From Agapetus fuscipes (Eukaryota; Arthropoda; Insecta; Trichoptera; Glossosomatidae), in assembly GCA_951799405.1 (NCBI GenBank), contig OX637342.1:6572001-6636000 (forward strand): a DNA stretch of 64,000 nucleotides. The letters run 5' to 3'. A program made the translations under genes and the position numbers. The first letter of the stretch is position 1, and each line of letters starts with the position of its first letter. The notes under the pieces were generated by a model. That model saw nothing but the letters and a program-made list of their open reading frames with translations. It was not told where the DNA came from and ran no database searches. This document shows positions 33,869 to 44,413 of the stretch, in pieces.

Positions 33869-34850
33869 AGTTTTGATCTTAGGACGATGATACCTAACAT
33901 GTGGTGGATTTGAATACAGAAATATCTGCAGAAGTATCGTGAGAAAAATTCACGGATTTTGTCAGAATTTTAGTTAAATAACTGTGAATATTAATTTGAC
34001 AATCTGTGAATGTAAAATAGGAAATGACAGTGATTAAGTGAAATTGATAAATATACGAATATATTGATAAACTCACATTGATAAAATTTTATTAATGAAG
34101 GTTTCTAAAATATTAATCTAAGACTTACCTACATTAAATAAAAGGAGAAGTTTCTCCGATTAAATTTAATCTGTATCTTATCCAGGAGATCTGCAAATGA
34201 AAACCAGTTTACTTTTACAGATAAAGGGAACAAACTTGTGACTTTAATTTTATCAACAATAATTCTGAAGGATATTACCTATTTCTTATCATTTCTAGAC
34301 AAACGTAGTCTTGGAAAAAGCATCAATATGAAGAAAAAAAAGGTGATCATTGTACTCGATTTTCCCACAGATTTGAATTCCTGAATAACTCCCTACTTTC
34401 AACTGTCTATTTATAATGCTTTTAAATTAAATCATTAACTTATATTTTTAAGGGTATCTCTCTCCAAAGTCCATTTAATATTTTTTTTATAAATCTAATG
34501 GAAAAAAAATATTAGGCGAAAACATTTGAGCGAAAAGAATAAATGAAAGTTAATTTAAACTTTGTTTTTCCATTTTAATTATATAAAAAAAAAATCAGAT
34601 TGTTATTTCCTTTATTTATACAATATGAAATATCTCATTCAATATCATGGACACAAGTTAAATGAATATCAGAATACTATTGTAAATTTATTATGGTTTA
34701 AATGTTGAGACACCGGCCCTGAGCCAGTAATAATGATGTTTGTAATTAAAACAGTGAGAGAATAATCCGATAGCATGTCAGTCACCTTAACAAGGCTGCC
34801 GACTGTGTTAACAGTTACTTTATACTTCTTCGCTTCGTCTCTTTGCGTTT
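33869..34850. other. No recognised gene
   Basis: Very AT-rich, with long A and T runs. Nothing is recognised. Confidence 0.5.
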
Positions 34851-35144
34851 CCTCAAGTTTATTTCATGCTTCTTCAAGTCACCTCATGTTTCCTTCAAGC
34901 TTCGTCAAGCCTCTGCAAGTCTCTCAACCTTCTCAAGTTACTCCTATAAGTCTCTAAAAGTTTCCTTCTAGCTACCTCAAGCCTTTTAGGTTTACTTATT
35001 TTTTACACCAGTTTCCCTCAAGTTTATTCGATTCTCTAAAAGCTTTACTCAAGCTTATTTAAGTTTCTTTCAAGTCGCTTAAAGTTGACCTTAAACTTTA
35101 TGGAATATTTCCTCAAGTTGCCTAAGTTTTTCATGATTACGGTT
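34851..35144. repeat. Degenerate CTCAAG(T/C) array, part 1
   Basis: Dozens of variants of cctcaagtttcc, cttcaagc, cctcaagtt and tctcaag recur about every 10-20 bases. The period is irregular, as in an old short-unit satellite or minisatellite. Confidence 0.7.
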
Positions 35145-35310
35145 ATCTTCCTTCTTCTTCTTCCACAGCCTTTCTCAGTCTACTCCTAGACGTAGGACTC
35201 CCCCAACCCTCTCCACATTTTTCTATCAGTTCTATTTATCAGTTTTCTATCAGCTCTGCCTGCAGTTCTCTTGATGCCGTCCAGCCACCTCAGTTGAGGG
35301 CATCGGTCAC
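35145..35310 (-). pseudogene. RTE-type LINE 3' end inside the CTCAAG array
   Basis: On the minus strand one frame reads QLRWLDGIKRTAGR, then a repeated DRKLINRTDRKMWRGLGESY segment, V, a stop and a gaagaagaag-like tail. The RWLDGIK...W-R-LGE-YV pattern is another RTE C-terminal type. An internal duplication of a ctatcagttct word (35223-35255) disturbs it. It is a dead stub that interrupts the array. Confidence 0.6.
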
Positions 35311-35437
35311 GTTTACATCAAGCCAATTTAATTATCCTCAAGTTTCCCTTCAATTTTTTAAGCCACCTCAAGTTTCCTGAAGCTACTTTAAGTTTCCTCA
35401 AGCTAAGTCTCCTTATAATAATTATATTAAGATCATT
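35311..35437. repeat. CTCAAG array, part 2
   Basis: Again cctcaagtttccc, cacctcaagtttcctg and tttcctcaagcta. It is bounded by an RTE stub on the left and a SINE-B on the right. Confidence 0.65.
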
Positions 35438-35724
35438 TATTTAGTGAGCGCTGTTTTTGTGCGCATCACACTTCAAGAGCCCTATGCGAACTTCGTAGTC
35501 GCCATAGAAAGCGCCAATTCTCAAGCAACTACCAATTTCTAGAAAACTGAATGGGCTTTTGGGGACCGGCCTTTGGTAGAGGTATACGTTTTTTTTTTAA
35601 TTTAAATCCAGCGAAGAGTTAATTTGAAAATATGTATGGTTTTTTTTTGTGTTCCGCCGGGATTCGAACCCATAACCTTCCATTTACGAGTCCTAAGGGT
35701 TACCACCAGACTACGGATCGGTCA
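35438..35724 (-). repeat. SINE-B full-length copy inside the array
   Basis: On the minus strand the tRNA-like head starts near 35724 (gtagtctggtggtaac; gggttcgaatcccgg). The element ends at acagcgctcactaaa near 35438. It has the cleanest B box of any SINE-B copy here. Confidence 0.8.
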
Positions 35725-35905
35725 TGTTTCTTAACAGTAATCAGATTGTTTCCAGATATCTCAAGACATGATATTTTTTCCTAGAATCCAAAGCTACCCT
35801 AAATTTCTTCACTTTTCTTTTCAATCTTCTCAAGCCCCCTTAAAGTTTTCTTAAGCTTCCTCAACTCTCCTCAAGCTCCCTCAAGTTTCGTCAAATATCC
35901 TCAAC
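35725..35905. repeat. CTCAAG array, part 3
   Basis: It resumes as tctcaagacatg, tctcaagcccc, cctcaactctcctcaagc and cctcaagtttcgtc after the SINE. Confidence 0.6.
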
Positions 35906-36423
35906 ACATTAATCATCCAGCAGACATCCATCACCCCATGACGGGGTCACGTGACGTGTCCTCATACGTCACGACGTATGGTAATAACCCGCTATTGTTG
36001 GAGTTATTCTAAGGTGTTTTGTGACCACCTTAATGGCTGTAAAATCCTTATTGAATGTTGTGAGAGAGATTTTATCAAAGTGATGAATCACCATCAGATA
36101 GTAAAAACATAGATTTGTATCTTTCAATACATCTACTATCATGTTTTCAGCGTAAATAATTTTTAATAAAATATAGTTTTTTTATTTTATTTCTTAAGGA
36201 CAGTACGAGCATGTTACTATATATTATATGCTCTGACGGTCATGGGAAATAAATAAACACTCGTTGATACTTAAATTAAAAATATGAAATGTAAAATCCA
36301 TATTAATATAAAAATTTAAAATTTGCCGGCAAATCATGCTTTCTTTAAGAAAAAAAATATTTTAGATGAGCGTTCATGTTTCTTCTAAAACACCCTTTCC
36401 ATTGACAAAATGGACACAGAGTT
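35906..36423. other. No recognised gene
   Basis: Bases 35935-35985 hold repeated acgtgacg/catacgtcacgacgt words that can pair. The rest is AT-rich. Confidence 0.45.
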
Positions 36424-36490
36424 AAGGCTTACGGGTGTTTCGCCCATGCCTGCAATTGGCTTCTTCAGCTCCGATAGACAACATCAACAG
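36424..36490 (-). repeat. Repeat-G copy 2, interrupted
   Basis: It contains taaggcttacgggtgttt, caattggcttcttcagctcc and the acagatcccggaa target. In reverse complement it aligns with 32044-32147. The 457-bp inverted-repeat element is inserted at its end, and a few bases continue after 36966. Confidence 0.4.
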
Positions 36491-36499
36491 ATCCCGGAA

Positions 36500-36956
36500 G
36501 CGTGTTCCCATTCCCCGACCTAAAAGGAATCTTTACTCAGACAAGCACACGGAAAAAAATTAATTCATCAAGTAGTTTCAGTTTTTCCATATTTACTCAA
36601 AAACTATTGACATTATAAAAAAACGGTTTCGATACTACACTAATCAATGTATAGTTCTATAAATAGAATGAAAAAAAAAAATCCAAAACATAGCACACAC
36701 GAGAAAGTAGCTACAGAAGTGAAAAAAACGTATTTTTTTAAATATTTTTTTATGGTCGCAATTTTTAAGTTATATATTTTGTTTAAACTTTATAATTAAG
36801 ATAAAAAATTAATAAACATGCTTGATTTTTTTCATTACTGTCACTTTTTTGCTAAGACCATAAAGTGTAAGAAACAATAACGGCAGATTTAGGGTATGAT
36901 ACTTCCGTGTGCTGTCTGAGTAAAGATTCCTTTTAGGTCGGGGAATGGGAACACGC
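36500..36956. mobile_element. 457-bp inverted-repeat DNA element, 9-bp target duplication
   Basis: The left end gcgtgttcccattccccgac (36500) and the inverted right end (to 36956) are identical for 44 bases. After a 1-base indel they match for about 10 more, giving inverted repeats of about 54 bp. The flanks atcccggaa at 36491-36499 and 36957-36965 are a perfect 9-bp direct repeat. Long inverted repeats with a 9-bp duplication fit a non-autonomous Mutator-like element, and Merlin (8-9 bp) is an alternative. The interior is AT-rich and non-coding. The near-identical ends imply a recent insertion. Confidence 0.85.
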
Positions 36957-36965
36957 ATCCCGGAA

Positions 36966-37341
36966 AGGTCACCTACAAAAATTACGAAAAAGCATACATT
37001 TGTATATTGTCACGATCGCACAAATTTTTCCCTCCAGAGAAATCTTCCTTTTTTTTTAAGGAATACTGTGCCGGAGACCCAAGAAACCTAGAGGTCTATG
37101 GCACTTTTTGGAGTGCCGCAGAGGTGTGGCCGTTGGTGAACTGGCGGTTGATGTCTTGATCCTTTATAGCAAGGGTGCTAGCTGCGCAGTGTGGTGTTGT
37201 GTGTTGCATTGCCTTTGTTTTGAGACTTTGAACAGAAGTGGTCATTGATATATTTTTTTAATAGAACAAGGTGCGCGTTGTTTCAACGTCAGTTTGTACA
37301 ATTATTATGATTCCCAAAAATTTATCCTTTTCAATCAGTTC
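36966..37341. other. No recognised gene
   Basis: Bases 37060-37210 are GC-richer than the surroundings with no open frame of note. Confidence 0.45.
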
Positions 37342-37541
37342 TTACTTTGCCAATGTTACACCTGTTTCAGGGAAGGACGGAACGAGTTACAGGGTGTATG
37401 TCTATTTGAGATTTGGTTTTTATGTTGTAGGTTCACATGCGGCATGTTCAAGCGCGAACTTGTACGTGTTTGCTTGCGAGAATGCATATAATGTTAATCT
37501 CCAATGTAACATATCTTTGCAACTAAGATTAGATAAGATTA
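37342..37541 (+). repeat. SINE-A copy (5' truncated)
   Basis: It starts at actttgccaatgttacacct and ends in tagattagataagattag. It belongs to the young group. A frame here encodes VTPVSGKDGTSYRVYV, an echo of the copies at 27707 and 40106. Confidence 0.85.
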
Positions 37542-37597
37542 GTTAAGGTCCCTAATCGCCAAATGCGACCCCTTCGGAGATAACACAGGCAAAAAAT
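37542..37597 (+). repeat. SINE-C 3' fragment
   Basis: It contains ggtccctaatcgccaaatgc and accccttcggagataac. In reverse complement this is the 3' end of SINE-C as seen at 20311-20360. It directly follows the SINE-A tail. Confidence 0.6.
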
Positions 37598-38090
37598 CGC
37601 ACTTAATGTGCAGCTTGATTTCGTTTACGTTGACGTCACTAAGCGAAGTTTGAAGCTCCAGGGCAAGAAAGTGCATTGATGTTTTTTGAAGCTAACAGCA
37701 TACCTCGAGTGGCACTCCTTGTAGAATTGTGTTCGCAATTTAAAAATAGAAAATCGTACATGGCGCTGTATTAGATTTTTTATTGCTCTAATCTAAACGG
37801 AAAGGTTATACGGCGCCGTCTCTCTGACCAATCCAACACTGATTGTCTGCATTCCCTTGCAGTTCTAGAATGCCGCTATCTCTGTCATTGGTTTTTATCT
37901 TAGCAAGATTGTGGGCAGCGCTTTCTATCGACCGGGTTAAAAGCGCCAAAAGAAAGTGCAGAGAAATTTCCTTTCAACTAATATCCATGTGGCACTTTGT
38001 TGCTTTCCATACAAATGAGGATAAAAGCGATGCTTTACCCCTAGTATATTTTTTTCACTGTGTTGTTTTAACTAAGATTGTATTGAAATT
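37598..38090. other. No recognised gene
   Basis: An 83-codon frame at 37843-38094 is Ser/Leu-rich with no motif I can name. Confidence 0.45.
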
Positions 38091-38160
38091 TTAACAGCGT
38101 CTCTAGTGAGTGTGTAAGTTTGGATACATTTTTGTTAAAACGCTGTATTTGAGTTCCTGT
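38091..38160. mobile_element. MITE-E partial copy 8
   Basis: It contains acagcgtctctagtgagtg and gatacatttttgttaaaacg, the right half of MITE-E. Confidence 0.55.
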
Positions 38161-38253
38161 TCTTGAAGATTGACATGACCTTCATAATTTTGTATAGACT
38201 TGGATGCACGACCCATTAGTTTTTGATTGAAATTTGTAGGCTATCGTTGCAGT

Positions 38254-38403
38254 AGCCCTAGTATAAAATATGAAACTTAAACTCAGCTATAGGGTTCTAC
38301 AAAAAATGTATACAAATTAAACAGCGCCTCTAGTTTGCGTACTAGTTTCCATAAATAACGCTACGGTTGAATTTCATTGTTAAGTTTTAAACTTGGGGTA
38401 CCT
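38254..38403. mobile_element. MITE-E copy 9 (near full length)
   Basis: It runs from gccctagtataaaatatgaa through aaaaaatgtatacaaattaa, cagcgcctctag and tagtttccataaataacgct to ttttaaacttggggtac. Confidence 0.7.
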
Positions 38404-38479
38404 ACACTTTTCTATTGATTTGAAAATTATACGTCGATATTGAATCGGTTAATGAATTGGCTGAGATAAGAAAGTCTTA

Positions 38480-38572
38480 CGGTGTTATTCTCAAAGAGCA
38501 ATGTCACGGCTCATCCGCATCCTTCTCTTTCCGTAAATCGGCTAAGCATCAAATGCTTTGTGAATAGCACTG
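38480..38572. mobile_element. MITE-D copy 2, perfect TTA target duplication
   Basis: The left end cggtgttattctca and the right end tgaatagcactg (reverse complement cagtgctattca) form short inverted repeats. tta flanks both sides (38477-38479 and 38573-38575). The interior cacggctcatccgcat resembles catggctcagccgtt in copy 1. The length is 93 bp. Confidence 0.75.
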
Positions 38573-38927
38573 TTAAATTCTAAGATAAGTTTTATAAATT
38601 GAGTAACTCAAGAATGATAAAGTTCATCTGTTAATAAATTGTAGATGGTTGTACAATTCGTTACTTTTTTAACGAGATTAATGTAACCTATAATTTAAGT
38701 TGCAAAGTAAGATGTATGCCAAGATGGAAAAATGTAAGTTACTCCGCAGATGTTGCAGCCACCTCTTGTCGAATAACAGCAGAATTACAATTAGAAATTT
38801 TAAAGTGTTTTATTTTTCAAAATTGAAATGCGGAATAACAAAATATTAGGCATTTTTTCTTAATAAATAATCCAAGGATGATGTTGCTACAAACATAACT
38901 TTTTCTTCTTCTTAGAGTAGGTCTATT
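38573..38927. other. No recognised feature
   Basis: AT-rich spacer. Confidence 0.5.
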
Positions 38928-39155
38928 CTATAATCTAAGTTGCAAATTCAAATTCAATGCATGCCCACAAATGGGCACGTTTAAATTCGCGGTTACAAAT
39001 GCTGCATGTGTACTTACAAATTAAAATCCAAACCTCCAATGAACATAAACCCTACTTTTTTTTCCGACCTTCCCTGAAACAGGGGTTAAATTGGCAAGTT
39101 GAACGATTTTTTTCAGTATCAGTGGTCAGCCTCATATCAACTTATAAGTTAAGAA
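38928..39155 (-). repeat. SINE-A copy (older)
   Basis: On the minus strand it runs from cttaacttataagttgatat to aacttagattata. It contains a T-run substitution near 39055 and no clean TTAGA tail. Confidence 0.75.
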
Positions 39156-40105
39156 AAAAAATCTATAATTTAAGAGCTTTCCAAGTAAACAAAAATTAGG
39201 ATGATTAATAAAGTGCTGTATAAAAAATAAGATAAGTAGAGGTGGATACTTTAAGGAATACATACTTAACTTTTGAAGCATCTTCAAATTTTACTACGAA
39301 CAGTTTAAAAACGGGTATGGTGCAATCACAGAAACCAGTATTTTTGAAATCAATTAATCAAAAACATAAAAATTGATAATAATGAATAAACCGGATGATT
39401 AAAGTTGACCTATTTTTAGTTTTTTTTTCCAATTGATTTATTAGATCTTTCTTAGTTTAAAAAAAATGATAACCAGTTTTTGTATAAATCACCTCTGGTA
39501 AACAACACGTCGAATGATTGTTAAAAATGACTGTAGTAATTAATCATGTATTTAAAATAATGTTTGATTTTGCAAATGATAATAAATATAAGAAAGCAAC
39601 TGTGTCATTTCTTAAGTAGTTATTTGTCAATATTTAAAGAGATTTTGATGTGAGTTGACATCAAACAAGTAATGTTTTTTTTTTGATGTCACAAAATGGT
39701 GCTGTAATTTGCAAAAATGTCAACAAGAGAGATTTTTATCTTGATAAAGAAGTATGATTATAACGGTTTCTTGAAGATTAAAGATCTAATCTTAGTTTTT
39801 TACTTTAAAATAAGCACTACCGTTGTCATGGTCGCAAAATATACAGTATGAATCATTAGCAAAAAAAACAGTTTTTTTAAAATAACGGGACGACTTTCAT
39901 TGTAAAACTCATCAAGAGATAGAGAAAATAAGAAGGTAGGAAAATGAGGTCCGCAGGTGATACACAATCTTGTAACGTTGCTCGGCCGGGTTGCTAGTGA
40001 AACGGCAAACAAATATTTTATTATTGTTTGCTTAGGACGGCAGTCCCATACAAGACTGACGTTTGCTCACCGAAATAAAAAGTTCCAAATTTCATTCCAA
40101 GTCAT
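39156..40105. other. No recognised feature
   Basis: AT-rich. Nothing is recognised over about 950 bp. Confidence 0.5.
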
Positions 40106-40371
40106 GATTGTTCCTTGACTTATAGGTTGGTATGCGGCTGACCACCCATGCTGTAAAAATGGTTCACTTTGACAATGTCACCCCTGTTACAGGGAAGGAC
40201 GGCAAGAGTTGCAGGGTGTATGTCCATTTGAGATTTGGTTTTTATGTTGTAGGCTCACATGAGGCATGTGCAAGCGCAAACTTGTACATGTCTGGTTGTG
40301 GGAATGCATGTAATGTGAATCTCCAATGTAACATGTCTTTGCAACTTAGATTAGATTAGATTAGATAAGAT
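40106..40371 (+). repeat. SINE-A reference copy 2 (full length, young)
   Basis: It is nearly identical to 27707-27969, with the same 5' start (gattgttccttgacttatag) and a (TTAGA)n tail ending in ttagataagata. The tail touches the minisatellite that follows. Confidence 0.9.
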
Positions 40372-40375
40372 AGGA

Positions 40376-40525
40376 GTGATGTTTTGTCATGTGATGTACT
40401 ATCATTATGACATTCTGTCATGTGTTGTTCTGACATGTGTCGTTCTGACATGTGTCGTTCTATCATGTCGTTCTGCCATGTATCGTTATGTCATTTGTCG
40501 TTTTGTCACTGTGCCGTTCTAATCT
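40376..40525. repeat. Minisatellite, about 15-bp unit
   Basis: The unit atgtgtcgttctgac recurs about eight to nine times with substitutions and short deletions (atgtgttgttctgac, atgtcgttctgcc, atttgtcgttttgtc). It begins directly after the SINE-A tail. Confidence 0.75.
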
Positions 40526-41189
40526 GTCAACCATTACCACATACAAAGTTTTTTAGGGGTTATCCAGGTTTAAAGTTACATCAATAATGTTTAATTTTAG
40601 TAACAGTGATTCCTCAACAAATTTTAGGGTTAAAAAAATCTATCTTGATATTAGAATTTCGTATTTATAAACGTATTGTAATGGCTGAATCGAGAATCGA
40701 GATAAACTGTTCGCGTGGGATATAATAAAAAACATGTACTCGTCTTTATTGATTGATACCGATCGCACAGTTCATTGTTAAATGAAAGGATCACCAGCTT
40801 TCTTCAGATGCAGCCTCGGGCAGAGAATCCGCAGAACTATTCCAAACAATAGTCAACGTCCATATAGTCAAAGGTACAGACAGACAGACGACTTTCTATC
40901 GTAGTCTATTAAAAGGTAATTGCATTAGCGACTGTTTTGTATGTAAGTATAATTTCCAATACACCAACTGATTGAATGCGAAGAAGAAACAGCATCTGTG
41001 TGTGTAAAATGCCTTACAAATTGAATTTTGTTTTATCGCATGTTGAAACAAGTTTATTTCAGGTTTTCATTGAATGGAGACGAGAAATAGGAACCTATTT
41101 ATGTATTATGGAAGTAAATTAACCAACGCTTTGTATATATTATTATATGTACATGTGTAAAAGCAGATGATAAAAGTATTTATGAACTG
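40526..41189. other. No recognised feature
   Basis: AT-rich spacer without a gene. Confidence 0.5.
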
Positions 41190-41290
41190 AAAGATGTATG
41201 TAAGGATAATAAAATATGGAGGCAGCTCTGTAGAGGCTTTGGTCACCCCTTGTGGAATCGCGCCAGAGTTACAGTTACAGTTATCAACTC
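41190..41290 (+). mobile_element. Short 3' copy of the 17142-type RTE element
   Basis: It matches 19186-19290: gaaagatgtatgtaaggata, aatatggaggcagctctg, aggctttggtcaccccttg and gaatcgcgccagagttacag, followed by a gttacagttacagtta tail. Only the last about 100 bp were copied, a typical 5'-truncated LINE insertion. Confidence 0.8.
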
Positions 41291-42796
41291 ATGGAAGTTT
41301 AAAGACAGAAAATGCACTAGGAAGAAGACGAATAGGTCAGAAAAGTATATTTTCTTTATTTCTAAACTATATTTTCAGGCTCTGATGGACCATTCACATA
41401 TATGACCTAGCCAATGCGGTCCACTGACTTTTATTATGGGACAATATCGACGGAATAAGTTAAAATTGGCTTGAAGATAATTTATTACTAAATAATATGT
41501 TTCTTATTTCTAAAAACTGTATGCTTATCTATTCTCTGGATGAAAGTTTATAAGAGCATTTTATTTTATTTATATCACATATCAATAACAACTGGAGTAA
41601 TTTTCATTCTCTGCTGATAACAAAGCAGCAATAAAATTTCATATATTTTGTCTTCACATTGTACTCCTATACAGAGAGAGATAGATACAATGTAGATAAC
41701 TCATATGAATGGTATATTAAATTATTTCATTGAATAACGGATACTACTAGCGCTTAAGTGGAACGCAATGACAAGAGACTAAGTAGGAAGTCTTTATCGA
41801 GAGTTCATTCATGAAACCAGTCGACACTTTCAAGACGCCCACGAGCCAAACTAAATCTAAGACTACAATACGTCCATTTTCGTTTCTCTTTCGATGCTAT
41901 TTGCAATGGCCAATTTCAGAAGTGAATCATTGTAATCACAGGCAATAAACATTGAAAGTTTTCAGACGAAAGTGATATCGGTTGTTGCGAATTTTATTGT
42001 GTTGAATAAAAAATCGCAGAGAGATTTATATTGTGCTCATGCTCATAATAGGATTTTATGATGTGCCTTGTTACAATAGTTGTATTTTTTTATTGTATCC
42101 AATCAATGTTCAATTTTGAATCGAAAAGTCTTTGAGCATTCAGTTTGGATCAACGTGAGCATGCTAACCGTCTGCTAATCTGCAAAGCAATCCACTTCAG
42201 CTCAAATCTACGGAGTTGATGAACACATTCTTGTGGTCAATTCAATATGATTAGAATGAGAGGAAAGTTAACCTTGCCTTGATTGGTATTCTCTCCATAG
42301 AAACATCCACAAACAGGTGAGCATGTTTTCACGAAAATAAAAATTTATTAAAGCAAAAAAAGTTGAGTTTAAAATCTAGAGGGCTTTTGGAGTGTTAGCA
42401 CACCATTTTCAACAGAACAATTAACATTCAAATTAAGACGTTCTTCTGATTTTGAATACATCGTAGGTTCTAAGTCCATAATTCAAATCGTTTAAAAAAT
42501 CGTGAATACTATGTGGGATTCTATTACCAAATTTGGTACGAGACCTAATACAGAAGCTGTGAAAACAGATGAAGGTTATTTGTTATGAACTAAGAGACTT
42601 CACAACTTATTATTTTTTTGGACTATCAAAAAATTGTTGAACAACGCAACGTTCCAAAAGGCGTCAAAAAATGTAATAGATTAAAAGTTTCAATCAATCT
42701 AATATGACTGATTTAACCTCGTGTAGCCTTTGAACTAGATTTAAGATCAGTATCAGGAAATGTGGAGGTCTATAATAAATAAATATAGTGATAATT
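41291..42796. other. No recognised gene
   Basis: AT-rich. Nothing is recognised over about 1.5 kb. Confidence 0.5.
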
Positions 42797-42985
42797 TATG
42801 TCTTGAGCGCTGTTTTGTATGAATTGCACCTCAAGAGCCCTCTGCGAGCTAGGTCGTCGCTGTAGAACATGCCAATTACACAAACTAGATTCAATTACTG
42901 TAAAGCTGGATGGACCTTTGGTGACCGGTCTTTGGTAAGGCATATAAATTTTCCAACCCAACGAATATCGGAATTTGAAAATTGA
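42797..42985 (-). repeat. SINE-B copy without head
   Basis: It contains gagcgctgttttgtatgaat, cacctcaagagccctctgcg, gctggatggacctttggtga and ccggtctttggtaagg. The tRNA-like head is missing. Confidence 0.75.
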
Positions 42986-43297
42986 ATCACATGTCGCGTA
43001 TGGTTTATAAGAGTCCTTAATAACATTTCTCCTTTCATGCTCTCCATTAGATCAAAAAAAAATTTTTTGTAAGGTATCTTGAATTCCATTAGCAAACATG
43101 GCAATTGTGATGTCACCCAGTCTCAATGTTTATCACATGTGTGGCAACATGTGGGCAAATAATAGGGTGTAGCGACACGACAGCATTTCTTTACAAGTCT
43201 GTACGTGTCTTATCTTGGACTCCTACATTTCCTGGCTTTAATAGTTTGATTGCCCCTCCTCTCTTCCCAAAAGTACAAAACTAAACAACAACACCTT
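42986..43297. other. No recognised feature
   Basis: Short spacer; nothing recognised. Confidence 0.45.
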
Positions 43298-43362
43298 ACA
43301 GAAACCAAAACGCTCAATGTATGTGCTGTTTTAGTTTCCATACAGTTTTTGATAAAAAAAAT
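43298..43362. mobile_element. MITE-E partial copy 10
   Basis: It contains gaaaccaaaacgctcaatgt and ttttagtttccatacagttt, the central part of MITE-E. Confidence 0.5.
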
Positions 43363-43638
43363 AATAATGCGGATAATGTTTTACATTCCATACATTTGTT
43401 TGTTCTGGGTAGCTTTTGTATGTGTGTAAACGGTTCACTGAATCTCTGATAAGGCGACTCGTGTCTTCAGTCCTTGACCCCAAGTGTGATATAAAATATA
43501 TCATAAAATGTTCATTAATTCATATTTTTTTACATACTTTACTACAACCGGAAATGGCATGATGCTATTTGTAATTTCTATTATGTAGATTTTCTTTATC
43601 TTATATATTTTACGGAGACTTATTGAAAACAATAAAAA
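43363..43638. other. No recognised feature
   Basis: AT-rich spacer. Confidence 0.45.
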
Positions 43639-43897
43639 ATGGTAAACACTTCTGACCCATGACATGAAGGTTGGAGGTTCAAATCTCATCAAAGCACAAT
43701 ATAATACTTCGTTTCTCAAATATGCTCTTCGCTGGGTTGAAAAAATAATCTGCCTTTATCAAAGAACGGTCACCATAGGTCCATCAGGCCTTATAGCAAC
43801 TGGGTCTTCCTTGAGAATTGGCGTTTTTTACTGCGACGACCAAGCTCGCAGAATGCTCTTGAAATGTGATTCACACAAAAACAGCGTTCATCGAATA
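43639..43897 (+). repeat. SINE-B copy (degenerate head)
   Basis: The head remnant (tggtaaacacttctgaccc; ggaggttcaaatctcatc) is followed by the full body (cttcgctgggttgaaaaaat, tatcaaagaacggtcaccat, actgggtcttccttgagaat). It ends at acagcgttcatcgaat. Confidence 0.8.
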
Positions 43898-44270
43898 AAT
43901 CATCCAACTATTATTATTATTATGACGAATTTATGTAGGTGTGAAATGTTTTGATCAAATTGCACCATCCTAATGAAATCTCGTATAGTTCTGATTCATA
44001 CGGAAAGGAATTCTCGTTTTGGCAACAAATTATGCAAAAAATGTATCCTATTGTTTCATTGATGAATCAGGCTATGCAATTTTAATATATAATCATAGTT
44101 TTTTTTTTTTTTTTTGGCATCTCACCCTGAAGGATGTTACAGCCGTGGATTCATCTGTTAGTTGCAGGTATGTGTAAGAATTAATTTTTAACATATTTGT
44201 GAAGATTTTAGATTTTTATACAATTTTTAAGAATTGAATAGTTGCATCTTTATAATCGATTGATTTTATA
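43898..44270. other. No recognised feature
   Basis: AT-rich. A long T-run lies at 44100-44116. Confidence 0.5.
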
Positions 44271-44412
44271 ATTCATATTAAATTCATGTCCATAAGCAGA
44301 CACGTATAAGTTCACGCTTACACATCCCGCATGTGGACTTACAACATTAAAACCAAATCTCAAATGAACATAAGTCCTGCAAGCAAATATTGGCAAAGTG
44401 AAAATATTTTTT
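44271..44412 (-). repeat. SINE-A copy, left arm of an inverted pair
   Basis: On the minus strand it matches the SINE-A centre to 3' end (tatgttcatttgagatttgg, cttatacgtgtctgctta). It is followed after a few bases by a plus-strand copy, so their 5' sides face each other. Confidence 0.8.
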
Positions 44413-44413
44413 T

